Source: Myxococcales bacterium (GTDB lineage: Bacteria; Myxococcota_A; Polyangia; Polyangiales; Ga0077539). Taken from it: a stretch of DNA of 64,000 bases. The stretch covers positions 62,001-126,000 of the forward strand of contig JAEUKH010000054.1 of NCBI GenBank assembly GCA_016792845.1, in the 5' to 3' direction. The translations under genes were made by a program, and so were the position numbers. Shown piece after piece: positions 9,289 to 18,094 of this stretch (position 1 is the first letter of the stretch; each line of letters begins with the position of its first letter). The notes below the pieces were generated by a model. The model was not told where the DNA came from. It was given only the letters and a program-made list of their open reading frames with translations, and ran no database searches.

Positions 9289-10161
9289 GTGGGCTCTGGG
9301 ATCACCGTCGAAGTGTCAGCCTTCTTGTTGGCGGTGGCCCCGGTGGCGGCGCTGCTCGCTGCGTTTCGTCGCGCCGACAAGGCTCGCCCCGAGCCCCTCA
9401 CCGAGGTGGCCCGCACCATGGCCGCGGGCATCGCGGTGACCGTGCCGGTCTTCGCCACCGAGCTGGCGCTCAAGCATTGGCTCGGCGACGCGGCGCTGGT
9501 GGCCGGCCGCTTCCTCGACGCGTACCTCGTGGCGGCCCTGGTCGAAGAGGGCGCGAAGCTCATCGTCGTGATGACCGTGGCCTTCCCGCGGAGGGCCTTC
9601 GACGAGTTCACCGACGGCGTGCTCTACACCGGCGCCGCCAGCCTCGGGTTCGGCCTGCTCGAGAACCTCCTCTACGTCTCAGGCTGGTTCGCCGTGTGGT
9701 TCTGCTCGCTGCCCACGGTGCGCCTCCTCTGCGGCCCGAGCGCCATGGGCCCCACCGAGACCCACCACATCGTGCTCGGCTTCGTGCGCGCGCTCACCGC
9801 CGTGCCCATGCACGCCGTCTCGGGCGGCCTCATGGGCTACTTCATCGGCCGCGCCCGCTATCCCGACGTGCGCCCCACCGTCGACGCCAGCGAAGACGTG
9901 GTCGACCTCGTGCCCGCGGTGATCCCCCGAAAGGCCGCGTGGTGCCTCCTCGGCCTCGCCGTGGCCGTGGCCGTGCACGGCACCTACGACTGGGTCGTCT
10001 ACGCCTTCGGCGGGCGAAGGCTCATCTTCGTCGCGCTGCCGCTCATCCTCGGGGGCGCGAGCTGGGCCCTCGCGCGGCTCGTACGCCACAGCCTCAGCCT
10101 CGATGAGGCCCTCCACGAGCCCGGGCGGCGCAGCTCGCTCGTCATCGTGCGGCAAAGGTGA
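9289..10161 (+). CDS. PrsW-family intramembrane metalloprotease
   Basis: 290 residues with about eight hydrophobic segments. The glutamate pair in VEEGAKL (about residue 85) and the later HAVSGG and VHGTYDW blocks match the three conserved membrane motifs of PrsW, a metal-dependent membrane protease that in Bacillus cleaves anti-sigma factor RsiW. A GTG start is used; no strong ribosome site is present. The target here is unknown: no anti-sigma gene is adjacent. Confidence 0.75.
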   Translation: MGSGITVEVSAFLLAVAPVAALLAAFRRADKARPEPLTEVARTMAAGIAVTVPVFATELALKHWLGDAALVAGRFLDAYLVAALVEEGAKLIVVMTVAFPRRAFDEFTDGVLYTGAASLGFGLLENLLYVSGWFAVWFCSLPTVRLLCGPSAMGPTETHHIVLGFVRALTAVPMHAVSGGLMGYFIGRARYPDVRPTVDASEDVVDLVPAVIPRKAAWCLLGLAVAVAVHGTYDWVVYAFGGRRLIFVALPLILGGASWALARLVRHSLSLDEALHEPGRRSSLVIVRQR

Positions 10162-10440
10162 GAATCGCTCTCACTACGCGAAAAGCCTGCGTATTTCGTG
10201 TGCAGCGGTTGCGCGAGAGACTTTCATCAGAGCGCGAACGCGGGTATCGTGCCTCACGTTGATGGTCGTTGAGACCGACGCTGCGGGGTCTCGGTGGAGA
10301 AGCCGTGTGCAGGGCAGCGTACGGTGCCTCCGAGGCCCGTCGTCTGGTCGGCCTCTGGGCAGGGTCGGGGCATCATCCCAACGGCTCTGTGCCGACGTCT
10401 GAAGGTATTTCAGGGATGTTTCTAGAAGGAGCGCGCACGC
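10162..10440. other. Gene-free 279-base stretch with inverted repeats
   Basis: No reading frame here looks coding. Just after the PrsW stop is a 7-1-7 imperfect palindrome (TGAGAAT C GCTCTCA). Further on, GAGACC...GGTCTC flank a 10-base loop. The stretch is the leader/promoter region of the repeat-protein gene, which has a good ribosome site AGAAGGAG at 10424-10431. Confidence 0.4.
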
Positions 10441-10977
10441 ATGTCTGATGAGAACAACAAGAAGGCCACACTGACCGAAGAAGAGATTTCGACCGAGCCG
10501 AGCGGCATGCGTCGTGGCATGATCGCCGCCTTGGGCGCGACGGTGCTCGGCGCGGCTTCGAAGGTGCTCGGCGGCTGCATCGTGGCCAACCCGCAGCCCG
10601 GCGGCACCGTGGTGACGGCGCAGCCTGCGACCACGACCACCGTGGTGGCGGCGCAGCCCATGCAGCAGGGCGGCGTGACCGACGGCGACGCGGGGCAGTG
10701 GGCCGACCCGGCGGGCGGCGGTCGCGGTCGCCCCCGCGGCATGATCACGGGCCTCACCGACAGCGACTCGGGCCAGTGGTCAGACCCGGCGAACCAGGGC
10801 CGCGGTCACTACGGCCGTGGCGGCGCGACGGGCCTCACCGACAGCGACTCGGGCAGCTACGCCGACCCGGCGGGCAACGGTCGCGGCACCTCGCGCCTCG
10901 GGTACACGGGCCTCACCGACAGCGACGGCGGCCAGTGGGCAGACCAGGCGGGCCACGGCCGCGGTCGCCGCTACTGA
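10441..10977 (+). CDS. Exported TDSDxG/GRG-repeat protein
   Basis: 178 residues. The N-terminus is acidic, then RRGMIAALGATVLGAASKVLGGC combines a twin-arginine-like pair, a hydrophobic stretch and a GGC that could be a lipobox. After a Val/Thr/Gln-rich linker come four repeats with the core GLTDSDSGQWADPAGxGRG, spaced about 26 residues: variants begin GVTDGDAG, GLTDSDSG, GLTDSDSG and GLTDSDGG, and each ends in GRG. The DxDxG core looks like a calcium loop, and Asp/Arg side chains are possible hydroxylation targets. The start is firm because of the AGAAGGAG ribosome site. A structured terminator follows and then a JmjC-oxygenase gene. I know no function for this repeat; a modified-peptide substrate is an inference only. 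Confidence 0.75.
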   Translation: MSDENNKKATLTEEEISTEPSGMRRGMIAALGATVLGAASKVLGGCIVANPQPGGTVVTAQPATTTTVVAAQPMQQGGVTDGDAGQWADPAGGGRGRPRGMITGLTDSDSGQWSDPANQGRGHYGRGGATGLTDSDSGSYADPAGNGRGTSRLGYTGLTDSDGGQWADQAGHGRGRRY

Positions 10978-11038
10978 GCGCGTCAGGCAGAGACGCTCAC
11001 AGTCTTTGCTGAGACGGCGCTGCCTTTGCAACGTACAA

Positions 11039-11113
11039 CGCCCTCTCTGGTGTGGCGCGCTGAGCCCGAAGCGTTTCGGCGGCGCAAAGCCCCAGAGGGG
11101 GCGCTTGTTTTTC
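11039..11113 (+). terminator. Intrinsic terminator with nested/alternative hairpins
   Basis: CGCCCTCTCTGG (11039-11050) can pair with CCAGAGGGGGCG (11092-11103) in a 12-bp stem with one G.U pair; inside lies CCGAA/TTCGG. A shorter, mutually exclusive hairpin GCCCC/GGGGC is formed at 11089-11102. Both end in CTTGTTTTTC, a proper T-run. It closes the repeat-protein transcript 20 bases before the JmjC start. Confidence 0.75.
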
Positions 11114-11132
11114 ACTCCTCTACGAGCACGCG

Positions 11133-12317
11133 ATGGTCACTGCACACAGCCTGGCGACAATTCTAGACCCCCTCGGCACTGAGACCTTTTTCAAAGAATA
11201 CTGGGAGAAAAAGCCGCTGGTCTTGCACCGCGGCCGCCCCAGCGCCTTCGCCGACCTGCTCTCGGTGCACGAGCTCGGGCACCTCTTGGCAGACCGCGAC
11301 ATGCACAACCCTGCGGTCTCGCTGGTCGATCACACCCGAAAGCTCCACGCCGAAGATTACACCCACCCGAGCGGCCTCATCGACACGGTGAAGCTGCATC
11401 GGTACTTCGCCGACGGGGCGACGCTGATCATGCAGTCGCTCGAGACCGAGACGCCGCGGCTGCACCGCCTCGTGCGGGCCCTCGAAGCCGAGACCTCGAC
11501 GCGCTTTCAGGCGAACATCTATTGCACCCCGGGCGGGGCTCAGGGCTTCAACACCCACTACGACTCGCACGACGTGATCGTGCTCCAGGTCGAGGGCCGC
11601 AAATCGTGGCGGCTCTACGACACGCCCATCGCGCTGCCGTACCGTCGGCAAGAGTTTCACCCGAAAGACTTCACCGCGGGTGAGGTGAGCGCCGAGTTCG
11701 TGCTCGAAGCGGGCGACGTTCTCTACATCCCCCGCGGGCTCATGCACGACGCGCGCAGCCTCGAAGACACGTCGCTGCACATCACCCTCGGCCTCATGCA
11801 CACCTCATGGACCGACCTCGTCGCCGAGGCCCTCTCGCAGCTCGGCCTGCGCGACGTCGACTTTCGCCGGGCCCTGCCCATCGGCTTCGCCCGCGCCGAC
11901 TTCGACCGCGCCGAGGCCCGGGCATACTTCAAGCACCTCGCCACCAAGCTCGCGGCGCTCGGCGACGCCGACGCGGCGCTCGATTTCTTCGCCGAAGACT
12001 TCGTCGGCACGCGGCACGCGCGGCTCGCGGGGCAGTTCGAGCAGCTCGCCCGGGTGGCCTCGCTCGACCTCGGCGCGACCCTCACCCGGCGCCCCGAGGT
12101 CGTGCACCGCGCCTACCTCGACGGCGAACACGCCGTGCTCGAAGTGTACGGCCAGGTCGTGCGGCTCCCCGCGGTGGCTTGGGCCTCGCTCCTGTGGATG
12201 CTCGCTCAGCCCGGCCCCTTCGCCCTCGCGGCGGTCGAGGGCAGCCTCGATGACGCGGGCAAGCTCGTGCTCGCCCGCAAGCTCATCAAAGAGGGCGTCT
12301 TCACCGCGTCGCTGTGA
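11133..12317 (+). CDS. JmjC/cupin-4 family oxygenase
   Basis: 394 residues. THYDSHD at about residues 141-147 supplies the HxD pair and GLMHDA at 202-207 the distal His of a non-heme Fe(II), 2-oxoglutarate-dependent JmjC site (H142, D144, H205 by count). The opening FFKEYWEKKPLVLHRG is characteristic of the cupin-4/ribosomal-oxygenase group (YcfD/RoxA, MINA53), which hydroxylate Arg or His in ribosomal proteins; length and winged-helix-like C-terminus fit. Its neighbour upstream encodes a repeat protein rich in Asp and Arg, a possible alternative substrate (inference). The gene has its own context: it follows a terminator and TACGAG lies six bases before the ATG. It meets the next gene end to end. 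Confidence 0.8.
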   Translation: MVTAHSLATILDPLGTETFFKEYWEKKPLVLHRGRPSAFADLLSVHELGHLLADRDMHNPAVSLVDHTRKLHAEDYTHPSGLIDTVKLHRYFADGATLIMQSLETETPRLHRLVRALEAETSTRFQANIYCTPGGAQGFNTHYDSHDVIVLQVEGRKSWRLYDTPIALPYRRQEFHPKDFTAGEVSAEFVLEAGDVLYIPRGLMHDARSLEDTSLHITLGLMHTSWTDLVAEALSQLGLRDVDFRRALPIGFARADFDRAEARAYFKHLATKLAALGDADAALDFFAEDFVGTRHARLAGQFEQLARVASLDLGATLTRRPEVVHRAYLDGEHAVLEVYGQVVRLPAVAWASLLWMLAQPGPFALAAVEGSLDDAGKLVLARKLIKEGVFTASL

Positions 12318-13415
12318 TCAGCCCTTGCGCTTGTTCAAGAGGGCCTGCGCCGCCGTGCGGAGGCCCGCAGGCACGTTCTTGCTCTCTTTGATCTTCTTCA
12401 CATCTTGAGGCATGAGATGTTGCAGGATCTTCAGCGATTCTGCGACCGGCGTCTTGGGGTTGAAGACGAGGTTTCGCTTCACATCGTACATGCGAAACCA
12501 TTCTCGCCGCATCGCGATGCGCCGCAAGATCTCTTCGCCCACCTGGCGGCTGGCGGCGTACTTGATCACCTCGTCTTCGGTGATCTTGGGCGAGTCGAGC
12601 ACGGCGGCGCAGACGAGGCGGTTCGACGAGCGAACCAGGATGGCCCGTTGGGTGCCGTTGCCGAGCATCGCAGTACGGATGCGCTCGGTGACGGTCATCT
12701 CGTCGAGGCGCTTGGCGGCCCGCTCGGCGCGCTGGTTGAGGGTCATCTGGCCCTCGTCGTCTTCGAGGATGTCGTCGGCGGTGCCGTCGGCGCTCTCGGA
12801 GAGGGCGGCGGCGAAGTCGTCGTCGCCGGGCAGGGGCTCGTCGGTGGGCTCGGCCATCACGAGCTGCTCGCTCAGGGCCGAGACGATGGCTTCAAACTGC
12901 GGCAGATCGACGCGCACGTTGTTGCGCGCGGCGAGCTCCATGAGCCTGTCGGTGGTGCTCATCCGACAGTGTTCGTTGAGGTAGAGCGACTTGATGATTT
13001 CGGGGTGTTCGAGGAGCCTGGCCTCGTTGGTGGCGATGCGCTCGCAGAGCCGCTCGCTGGCCGTCCGGGCGATGCCCGCGAGGGTCTCGCCGGCCACGTT
13101 GGGGTGCTGAACGACCCGTTCGAGAAGGGCCTCCTGGCCGCGGTTGTAGGTCGCGAGCGCGTCGAGCACCGCCGCGTGAAGCTCGCCCGAAAAGGCAGCC
13201 TGGACGATCGGCTCGGCGAGCTTGCCGAGGGTCGCCCGCGCGCTCTCTCTCAGCTTCTCATCGGCGTCGTACGAGAGCCCGTAGAGCGCCGCGACGAGCA
13301 CCGCCGGGGGGATGGGCGCCACGCCGCGCGCGGCCATCATCTTCAGCGGCGGAGCCCCCCCAAGAACCTTGCGCGCCGCCTCGGGGAGTTGTTGAAAATC
13401 AATCGGGTGCTGCAT
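12318..13415 (-). CDS. Conserved helical-repeat protein of unknown function
   Basis: 365 residues, no signal peptide or membrane segment. The first half contains short helical units (EKLRESARATLGKL, VLDALATYNRGQEALLERVVQHPN) reminiscent of HEAT or DUF2336-like repeats; the middle is acidic (around DDDFAAALSES...DDILEDDEGQMTLNQRAERAAKRLDEM), and the C-terminal third is basic. The ATG is chosen because it precedes the first strongly coding residues and has GAGG 11 bases before it; an in-frame extension upstream is low-complexity. The stop abuts the JmjC stop. A cytoplasmic regulatory or scaffold role is possible but unproven. Confidence 0.65.
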   Translation of the reverse strand: MQHPIDFQQLPEAARKVLGGAPPLKMMAARGVAPIPPAVLVAALYGLSYDADEKLRESARATLGKLAEPIVQAAFSGELHAAVLDALATYNRGQEALLERVVQHPNVAGETLAGIARTASERLCERIATNEARLLEHPEIIKSLYLNEHCRMSTTDRLMELAARNNVRVDLPQFEAIVSALSEQLVMAEPTDEPLPGDDDFAAALSESADGTADDILEDDEGQMTLNQRAERAAKRLDEMTVTERIRTAMLGNGTQRAILVRSSNRLVCAAVLDSPKITEDEVIKYAASRQVGEEILRRIAMRREWFRMYDVKRNLVFNPKTPVAESLKILQHLMPQDVKKIKESKNVPAGLRTAAQALLNKRKG

Positions 13416-13485
13416 GACCGTATCGGCCTCGTGCGAGAGTGAAAACCGCAACAAGTCTAACCGTTTGCCGCCACCAGGGGGAAGT

Positions 13486-14301
13486 GTGAGCGTCGCCCTC
13501 CTTCGCGCCTCGCTTTGGGCCCTGTGGCTGCTCTTGGCCCTCGAAGCGGGGGCCGCGCTCCTGGGGGTGCGGGTGACGACCCCTGCCGCGCCCGTGCCCG
13601 ACCGCGAGCCCGTCTTGGCCGAGGTGCTCAGCGCCGTGGTGGTGGGCGATCGCGTCGCGTACCGGGCCTTTACGCCGACGCGTCGCGCGACCCTCGAGGC
13701 CTGGCTCCGATGGCACGGCGTGTCGCGGGTGGCGCCCTCGCGTGCGGCGGCCGAGGCCCGCGCGCTCAACGCCTACAACGCGTGGGTGCTCTTCACCGCG
13801 CTCGACGGGCCCCCGGCGGCGTCGATCCGAGAGCGCCGCGGCGCGGTCGAACCACGACCCGGTTTCGGCGCCTTCTGGGGGCGTTGGTTTCGCTACGACG
13901 GGCGCCTCACGAACCTCTACCGGCTCGAACACGAGACCCTCCGGCGGGGCTTCGGCGACGCGCGCATCCACGCGGCGATCAACTGCGCGTCGCGGGGGTG
14001 CCCGTCGCTCTCGGCCGAGCCCTTCGAGGCCGCGCGCCTTGAGGCGCAGCTCGACGCCGCCGCGCGCCGCTTTGTGAACGACCCGCGTCACGTCACGGTC
14101 GATCGCGTCGCGCGGCGGGTTACGCTCTCGCAGCTCTTTCAGTGGTACGAGGGTGATTTCCTCGCCGAGGCGCCTTCGGTCTTGCGGTGGTGCATGCGCT
14201 ACGCCGAGGCCCCGCTCGCGGCCGCCCTCGCCCGCGCCGAGGCCGAGGGCTACGCCCGCGAAATGAGGCCCTACGACTGGCGACTGAACGGGCTCAACTG
14301 A
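13486..14301 (+). CDS. DUF547 protein
   Basis: 271 residues. After one N-terminal membrane segment (ALLRASLWALWLLLALEAGA), the motifs LNAYNAWVLF, RIHAAINCASRGCPSL and FVNDPRHV are those of DUF547 (PF04784), a family with a Cys/His arrangement of unknown activity often found in envelope proteins. The GTG at 13486 is preferred to an ATG at 13414 because AGGGGGAA lies just before it and the upstream ATG would overlap the divergent gene. Its last eight bases overlap the converging pyruvate kinase gene. Confidence 0.75.
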   Translation: MSVALLRASLWALWLLLALEAGAALLGVRVTTPAAPVPDREPVLAEVLSAVVVGDRVAYRAFTPTRRATLEAWLRWHGVSRVAPSRAAAEARALNAYNAWVLFTALDGPPAASIRERRGAVEPRPGFGAFWGRWFRYDGRLTNLYRLEHETLRRGFGDARIHAAINCASRGCPSLSAEPFEAARLEAQLDAAARRFVNDPRHVTVDRVARRVTLSQLFQWYEGDFLAEAPSVLRWCMRYAEAPLAAALARAEAEGYAREMRPYDWRLNGLN

Positions 14302-15709
14302 CCTGGTGGATGCGCACGGTGTTGGTGCGGCCGCGCACCGCGATGGGCGCGCCGAACACCACGACGATGCGGTCGCCGGGCGACACCATGCCGCTCGCCT
14401 GGAGGTGCGCTTGCACCGCCTCGACCATCTCGTCGGTGTCGCGCAGCGGCGACATGACCCGCGGGGTCACGCCCCAGTAGAGGCCCGAACGCCGACGGAT
14501 GCCCTCGCTCGGAGAGAAGGCCACCACAGGCACCGTGGGGCGCTCTTTGGAGATGAGCCGCGCCGTGTCGCCGCTTTGGGTGAAGACCGCGATCAGCCGC
14601 GCGCCCACGTCGCGGGCCGCGCTCACCGCCATGCGCGCCACCGCCTCGGGGAAGGGGGCCGGCTGCGTGCGCGTGGCCGAGGCCTTGGGCTGCCAATAGG
14701 GCGAGCTCTCGGCCGCAGAGACGATGCGGGCCATCATGCGGACGGCCAGCGCGGGGTGCGCCCCGGACGCGGTCTCGCCCGAGAGCATCGTGGCGTCGGC
14801 GCCGTCGAAAATGGCCGTGGCGACGTCGCTGGCCTCGGCCCGGGTGGGGCGAGAGCTTGTGACCATCGAGTGGAGCATCTCGGTCGCCACGATCGCGGGC
14901 CGCCGATGCTCGGCCGCAGAGGCCAACACCGTGCGCTGAAGCACCGGCACCTGCTCCGGCGGAAACTCAACCCCGAGGTCGCCGCGGGCCACCATCACCG
15001 CGTCGCTGGCCTCGACGATCGCGTCGAGCCGCTCGATCGCCTGAGGGGTCTCGATCTTCGAACAAATCGGCAGCCCGCGCCCCCACGCCTCGCAGATCTC
15101 GCGCACGAGCTTCACGTCGTCGGGGCTGCGGACGAAGCTCACCGCGACGTAGTCGATGCCCGCCGAGAGGCCGAAGAGGAGGTCTTTCTTGTCTTTCTCG
15201 GTGAGGGTCTCAAGCTGGAGGTTGCCCGACGGCAGGTGCACGCCCACGTTGTTGCGGAGGTGACCGCCCTCCTCGACCATCACCTTGACGAGGCGGCCCT
15301 CGATCTCGGTGACGCGGAGCCTGATGCGCCCGTCGTCCATATGAATGGCGTCGCCGATGCGCATGTCTTCGGCGAGGGTGTTGTACCGAATGGGCACGAT
15401 GTCACCCTCGGCGACCTCGCCCGCGATGAGCGTGAGGCGCTCGCCGGGCACGAGGTCTCTCGCCGGGAAGCCCAACTTCCCCGCGCGAATCTTCGGGCCG
15501 CAGAGGTCGCCCAAGATGGCCACGGGCTTCTGCCTCCGCGTGCTCGCCTCGCGGATCGCCGCGATCGCGCGGGCATGATCTTCGTGCGTGCCGTGCGAAA
15601 AATTGAGGCGGGCGACGTCCATCCCGGCGGCGATGAGGGCGTCGATCCCCTCGGGCGAGTTCGATGCGGGGCCTACGGTGCAGACGATCTTGGCGCGACG
15701 AGAAATCAT
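14294..15709 (-). CDS. pyk: Pyruvate kinase
   Basis: 471 residues, the normal size. It opens with RRAKIVCTVGPAS, then has LNFSHGTHEDH, the GDLCGPKIR block, and CSKIETPQAIERLD plus VARGDLGVEFP, the catalytic Lys and the metal/phosphate region of pyruvate kinase; the C-terminal domain has FTQSGDTARL. It makes pyruvate and ATP from phosphoenolpyruvate and ADP in the cytoplasm. The start at MISRRAK is chosen because the residues upstream are not conserved; an AAGG lies ten bases before it. Upstream on this strand, TTGAAC (15750-15745), an 18-base gap and TACGGT (15726-15721) form a plausible promoter. Confidence 0.95.
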   Translation of the reverse strand: MISRRAKIVCTVGPASNSPEGIDALIAAGMDVARLNFSHGTHEDHARAIAAIREASTRRQKPVAILGDLCGPKIRAGKLGFPARDLVPGERLTLIAGEVAEGDIVPIRYNTLAEDMRIGDAIHMDDGRIRLRVTEIEGRLVKVMVEEGGHLRNNVGVHLPSGNLQLETLTEKDKKDLLFGLSAGIDYVAVSFVRSPDDVKLVREICEAWGRGLPICSKIETPQAIERLDAIVEASDAVMVARGDLGVEFPPEQVPVLQRTVLASAAEHRRPAIVATEMLHSMVTSSRPTRAEASDVATAIFDGADATMLSGETASGAHPALAVRMMARIVSAAESSPYWQPKASATRTQPAPFPEAVARMAVSAARDVGARLIAVFTQSGDTARLISKERPTVPVVAFSPSEGIRRRSGLYWGVTPRVMSPLRDTDEMVEAVQAHLQASGMVSPGDRIVVVFGAPIAVRGRTNTVRIHQVS

Positions 15710-15720
15710 GAGTGACCTTG

Positions 15721-15750
15721 ACCGTACGCTCTCGCTCGGGGGCGGTTCAA
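15721..15750 (-). promoter_or_regulatory. Candidate promoter of pyk
   Basis: Read on the minus strand: TTGAAC, 18 bases, TACGGT, then 11 bases to the ATG. Confidence 0.45.
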
Positions 15751-15794
15751 GCGAACGATGTGACACACCGCACCCACGACGCGCGAGAAGGGCC

Positions 15795-15800
15795 TATACT
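15795..15800 (+). promoter_or_regulatory. Candidate -10 TATACT
   Basis: A TATACT hexamer in otherwise GC-rich DNA, 71 bases before the GTG of the following lipoprotein gene. It would give a leader of about 65 bases. Confidence 0.4.
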
Positions 15801-15871
15801 GCGCCCGACGGTGGGTCGTTGCGCGGCGCGGTGTGACGCGCCTTGCGATCGCCCGCGGAGGCGCTCTGTCT

Positions 15872-18091
15872 GTGAACTACGATCGCGCAAACCGTATGGG
15901 TCGAGGGCTCCTTGGCCCTTGGGTGGCACTCCTGACCATGGCCTTTGTCGCCGGATGCGGCGGCGAGACCGACGCGCCCTTCGTCGATGCAGGCGGCATC
16001 GACAGCGGGTTTGACGTTCCTGACATTCCGCGGGTGATTTTTGACACGGGGGGGCCCGACGTGCGCGGCCGGGTGTGCACCCGGAGCAGCCAGTGTGACG
16101 ACGGCGTGATGTGCACCCAAGACATCTGCGCCGCCGACGGGCGCTGCATCAACGTGCCCTCGCCCATGGCCTGCGACGACAACATCTACTGCAACGGTCT
16201 CGAGCTCTGCGACGTGCGCCGCGGCTGCGTGGCCGGCACCCCGGTCGCGTGCAACGACAACTACACCTGCACCATCGACCGCTGCGACGAAGAGACCAAG
16301 ACCTGCGTGCACACCCCGCGCGACTTCGACCGCGACGGCGACCCCGACATTCGCTGTTTCGGCCCCGCCTGCGGCGACGCGGGGGTGGCCGAGCCCGACA
16401 GCGGCGTCGAGACGGCGTGCTGGCGCGGCGGCGATTGCGACGACAGCAACCCCAGGGTCAACGCGCGGCTGCCCGAGATCTGCGGCGACAACATCGACAA
16501 CAACTGCAACGGCCTCATCGACGCGATGGAGCCCGGCGGCTGTCAACGCCCCATGGGCGACACCTGCGAGGCGCCCCTCGACATCTCTCGCGGGGGCCGC
16601 TTCACCGTGCCCCTCACCGGGGCGGCGGGTGATTTCCCGATCCAGTGCGCGGGGGGCGCGATGTTGCAGCGCGACGTCGTGACGCGCCTTCGACTGACCG
16701 AGCCGCGCGACCTCGCCATCACTGCGGCGTCGACGGGCCCTGCGATCTATCTTCAGATCCAAGACTCTTGCGGGGCCGTGATGGGCAACGCCGTGCGCGG
16801 GTGCGTGCTGGGCTTCCCGACGGTGTATCGGGCCAGGGCGCTGCCCGCGGGTGAGTACTTCATCGTGCTCGCCGCGAGCGGGTCGAGCAGCCAGAGCGCT
16901 GAGGTCGACCTCACCGTCGAGCTCAACGCCGCGACGCAGCCGCCGACCAACCAGACCTGCGCGTCACCGACGGTGATCCCGCCGAGCGGCGGCACCTTCA
17001 TGGGCGACCTCGTCGGCGTCTCTGACGACGTCATCACCCGCTGCGGCGGCACCAACCCCGACCTCGTCTACGCGATCACCCTCACCGAGCCCCGCGACCT
17101 CTCGGCGCGGGTCGTCGGCAACCGCAACGAGTACCTTCAGGTCTCGCTCCTCAACCAGTGCGCGCGGAGCCCCACCACCCTGCGCTGCGCCAACGGCTCG
17201 CCCTCGCAATTTCTCGCACGGAGCCTGCAAGCGGGCACCTACTACATCGCCGTCGAGGGCCCTCGTACGGCGTCGAACTTCACCCTCGAGGTCACCACCG
17301 GCGCGCCCACCCAACCGCCGCCCGGCGACACCTGCGCGAGCCCGCTGGAGCTCATCGCGGGCACCCCGAGCATGGGCACCTTCGCCAACTTCGAAGACGA
17401 CCTCACGCTCTCGTGCGCGGGCTCAAACTCGCGCGATGTTGTGTATCGCTTCACGCTCACCGAGACCCGCGACATCAACCTCACGCTGCGCGGCGCGAGC
17501 AACGCGTACTACTACATGGCGCTCCAGCGCAGCTGCGGTCAGACCATGAACGAGGTCTGTCGCAGCGCCTCGGCCCCCACGCTGAGCGCCCGAGGCCTCG
17601 ACCCGGGCACCTACTTCGTGGTGGTGAAGGTGCTGCAAGGCACCGACTACACGCTGACCCTCGACACCCGCGCGCCGCTCCCGGCGATGGCCGTGATGGG
17701 CAACGACACCTGCGACCAGGCGGCGGCGATCCCCGCTGGGGGGGGCGTATTTACGGGCTCGACGGCGACCCTGCGGCGCGACTACCAGGCGCCCTGTCAG
17801 ACCGCGATGACCAGCGAAGACGCCGTGTTTCGCTTCACCGTGACGAGCCGCGCGCGGGTGAACTTTTCGACCGAGGGTTCGAGCTTCGACACGGTCTTGT
17901 GGGTCACCAGCGCCGACGCCTGCCCCGGGCGCGCCGTGCCGGGTGCGTGCAACGACGACGGCCCAGGGCTCGGCACCGCGTCGAGCCTCAACACCGTGCT
18001 CGAACCGGGCAGCTACTACGTCTTCATCGGCGGGTTCAGCGCGGCTGCGCGCGGCAATTACACCCTCACCGTGCTCCCCTCGGCGCTCTGA
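15872..18091 (+). CDS. MopE-like and PPC-domain lipoprotein
   Basis: 739 residues. The signal sequence ends in FVAGC, a lipobox. A Cys-rich segment follows (SQCDDGVMCTQDICAADGRC style), then at about residues 185-220 a block ending in ICGDNIDNNCNGLID, the MopE-type putative metal-binding motif (PF11617) known from myxobacterial surface proteins. The remaining three quarters holds four tandem beta-sandwich units, each with a D(V/L)V(Y/F)RFTLTE-like and LxPGTYFVVV-like strand, i.e. PPC (bacterial pre-peptidase) domains. Start: GTG at 15872 has GGAG ten bases upstream; ATG at 15896 is an alternative that also keeps the signal peptide. A surface adhesion or metal-binding role is likely but unproven. 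Confidence 0.75.
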   Translation: MNYDRANRMGRGLLGPWVALLTMAFVAGCGGETDAPFVDAGGIDSGFDVPDIPRVIFDTGGPDVRGRVCTRSSQCDDGVMCTQDICAADGRCINVPSPMACDDNIYCNGLELCDVRRGCVAGTPVACNDNYTCTIDRCDEETKTCVHTPRDFDRDGDPDIRCFGPACGDAGVAEPDSGVETACWRGGDCDDSNPRVNARLPEICGDNIDNNCNGLIDAMEPGGCQRPMGDTCEAPLDISRGGRFTVPLTGAAGDFPIQCAGGAMLQRDVVTRLRLTEPRDLAITAASTGPAIYLQIQDSCGAVMGNAVRGCVLGFPTVYRARALPAGEYFIVLAASGSSSQSAEVDLTVELNAATQPPTNQTCASPTVIPPSGGTFMGDLVGVSDDVITRCGGTNPDLVYAITLTEPRDLSARVVGNRNEYLQVSLLNQCARSPTTLRCANGSPSQFLARSLQAGTYYIAVEGPRTASNFTLEVTTGAPTQPPPGDTCASPLELIAGTPSMGTFANFEDDLTLSCAGSNSRDVVYRFTLTETRDINLTLRGASNAYYYMALQRSCGQTMNEVCRSASAPTLSARGLDPGTYFVVVKVLQGTDYTLTLDTRAPLPAMAVMGNDTCDQAAAIPAGGGVFTGSTATLRRDYQAPCQTAMTSEDAVFRFTVTSRARVNFSTEGSSFDTVLWVTSADACPGRAVPGACNDDGPGLGTASSLNTVLEPGSYYVFIGGFSAAARGNYTLTVLPSAL

Positions 18092-18094
18092 GCT

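Noticed and set aside
10159..10178. Fur-like box TGAGAAT-C-GCTCTCA
   Set aside because: Only five of seven positions match between the arms and no iron genes are adjacent.
13414..13485. N-terminal extension of the DUF547 protein from ATG 13414
   Set aside because: It would overlap the start of the divergent gene and the residues look like non-coding DNA; a GTG with a good ribosome site follows at 13486.
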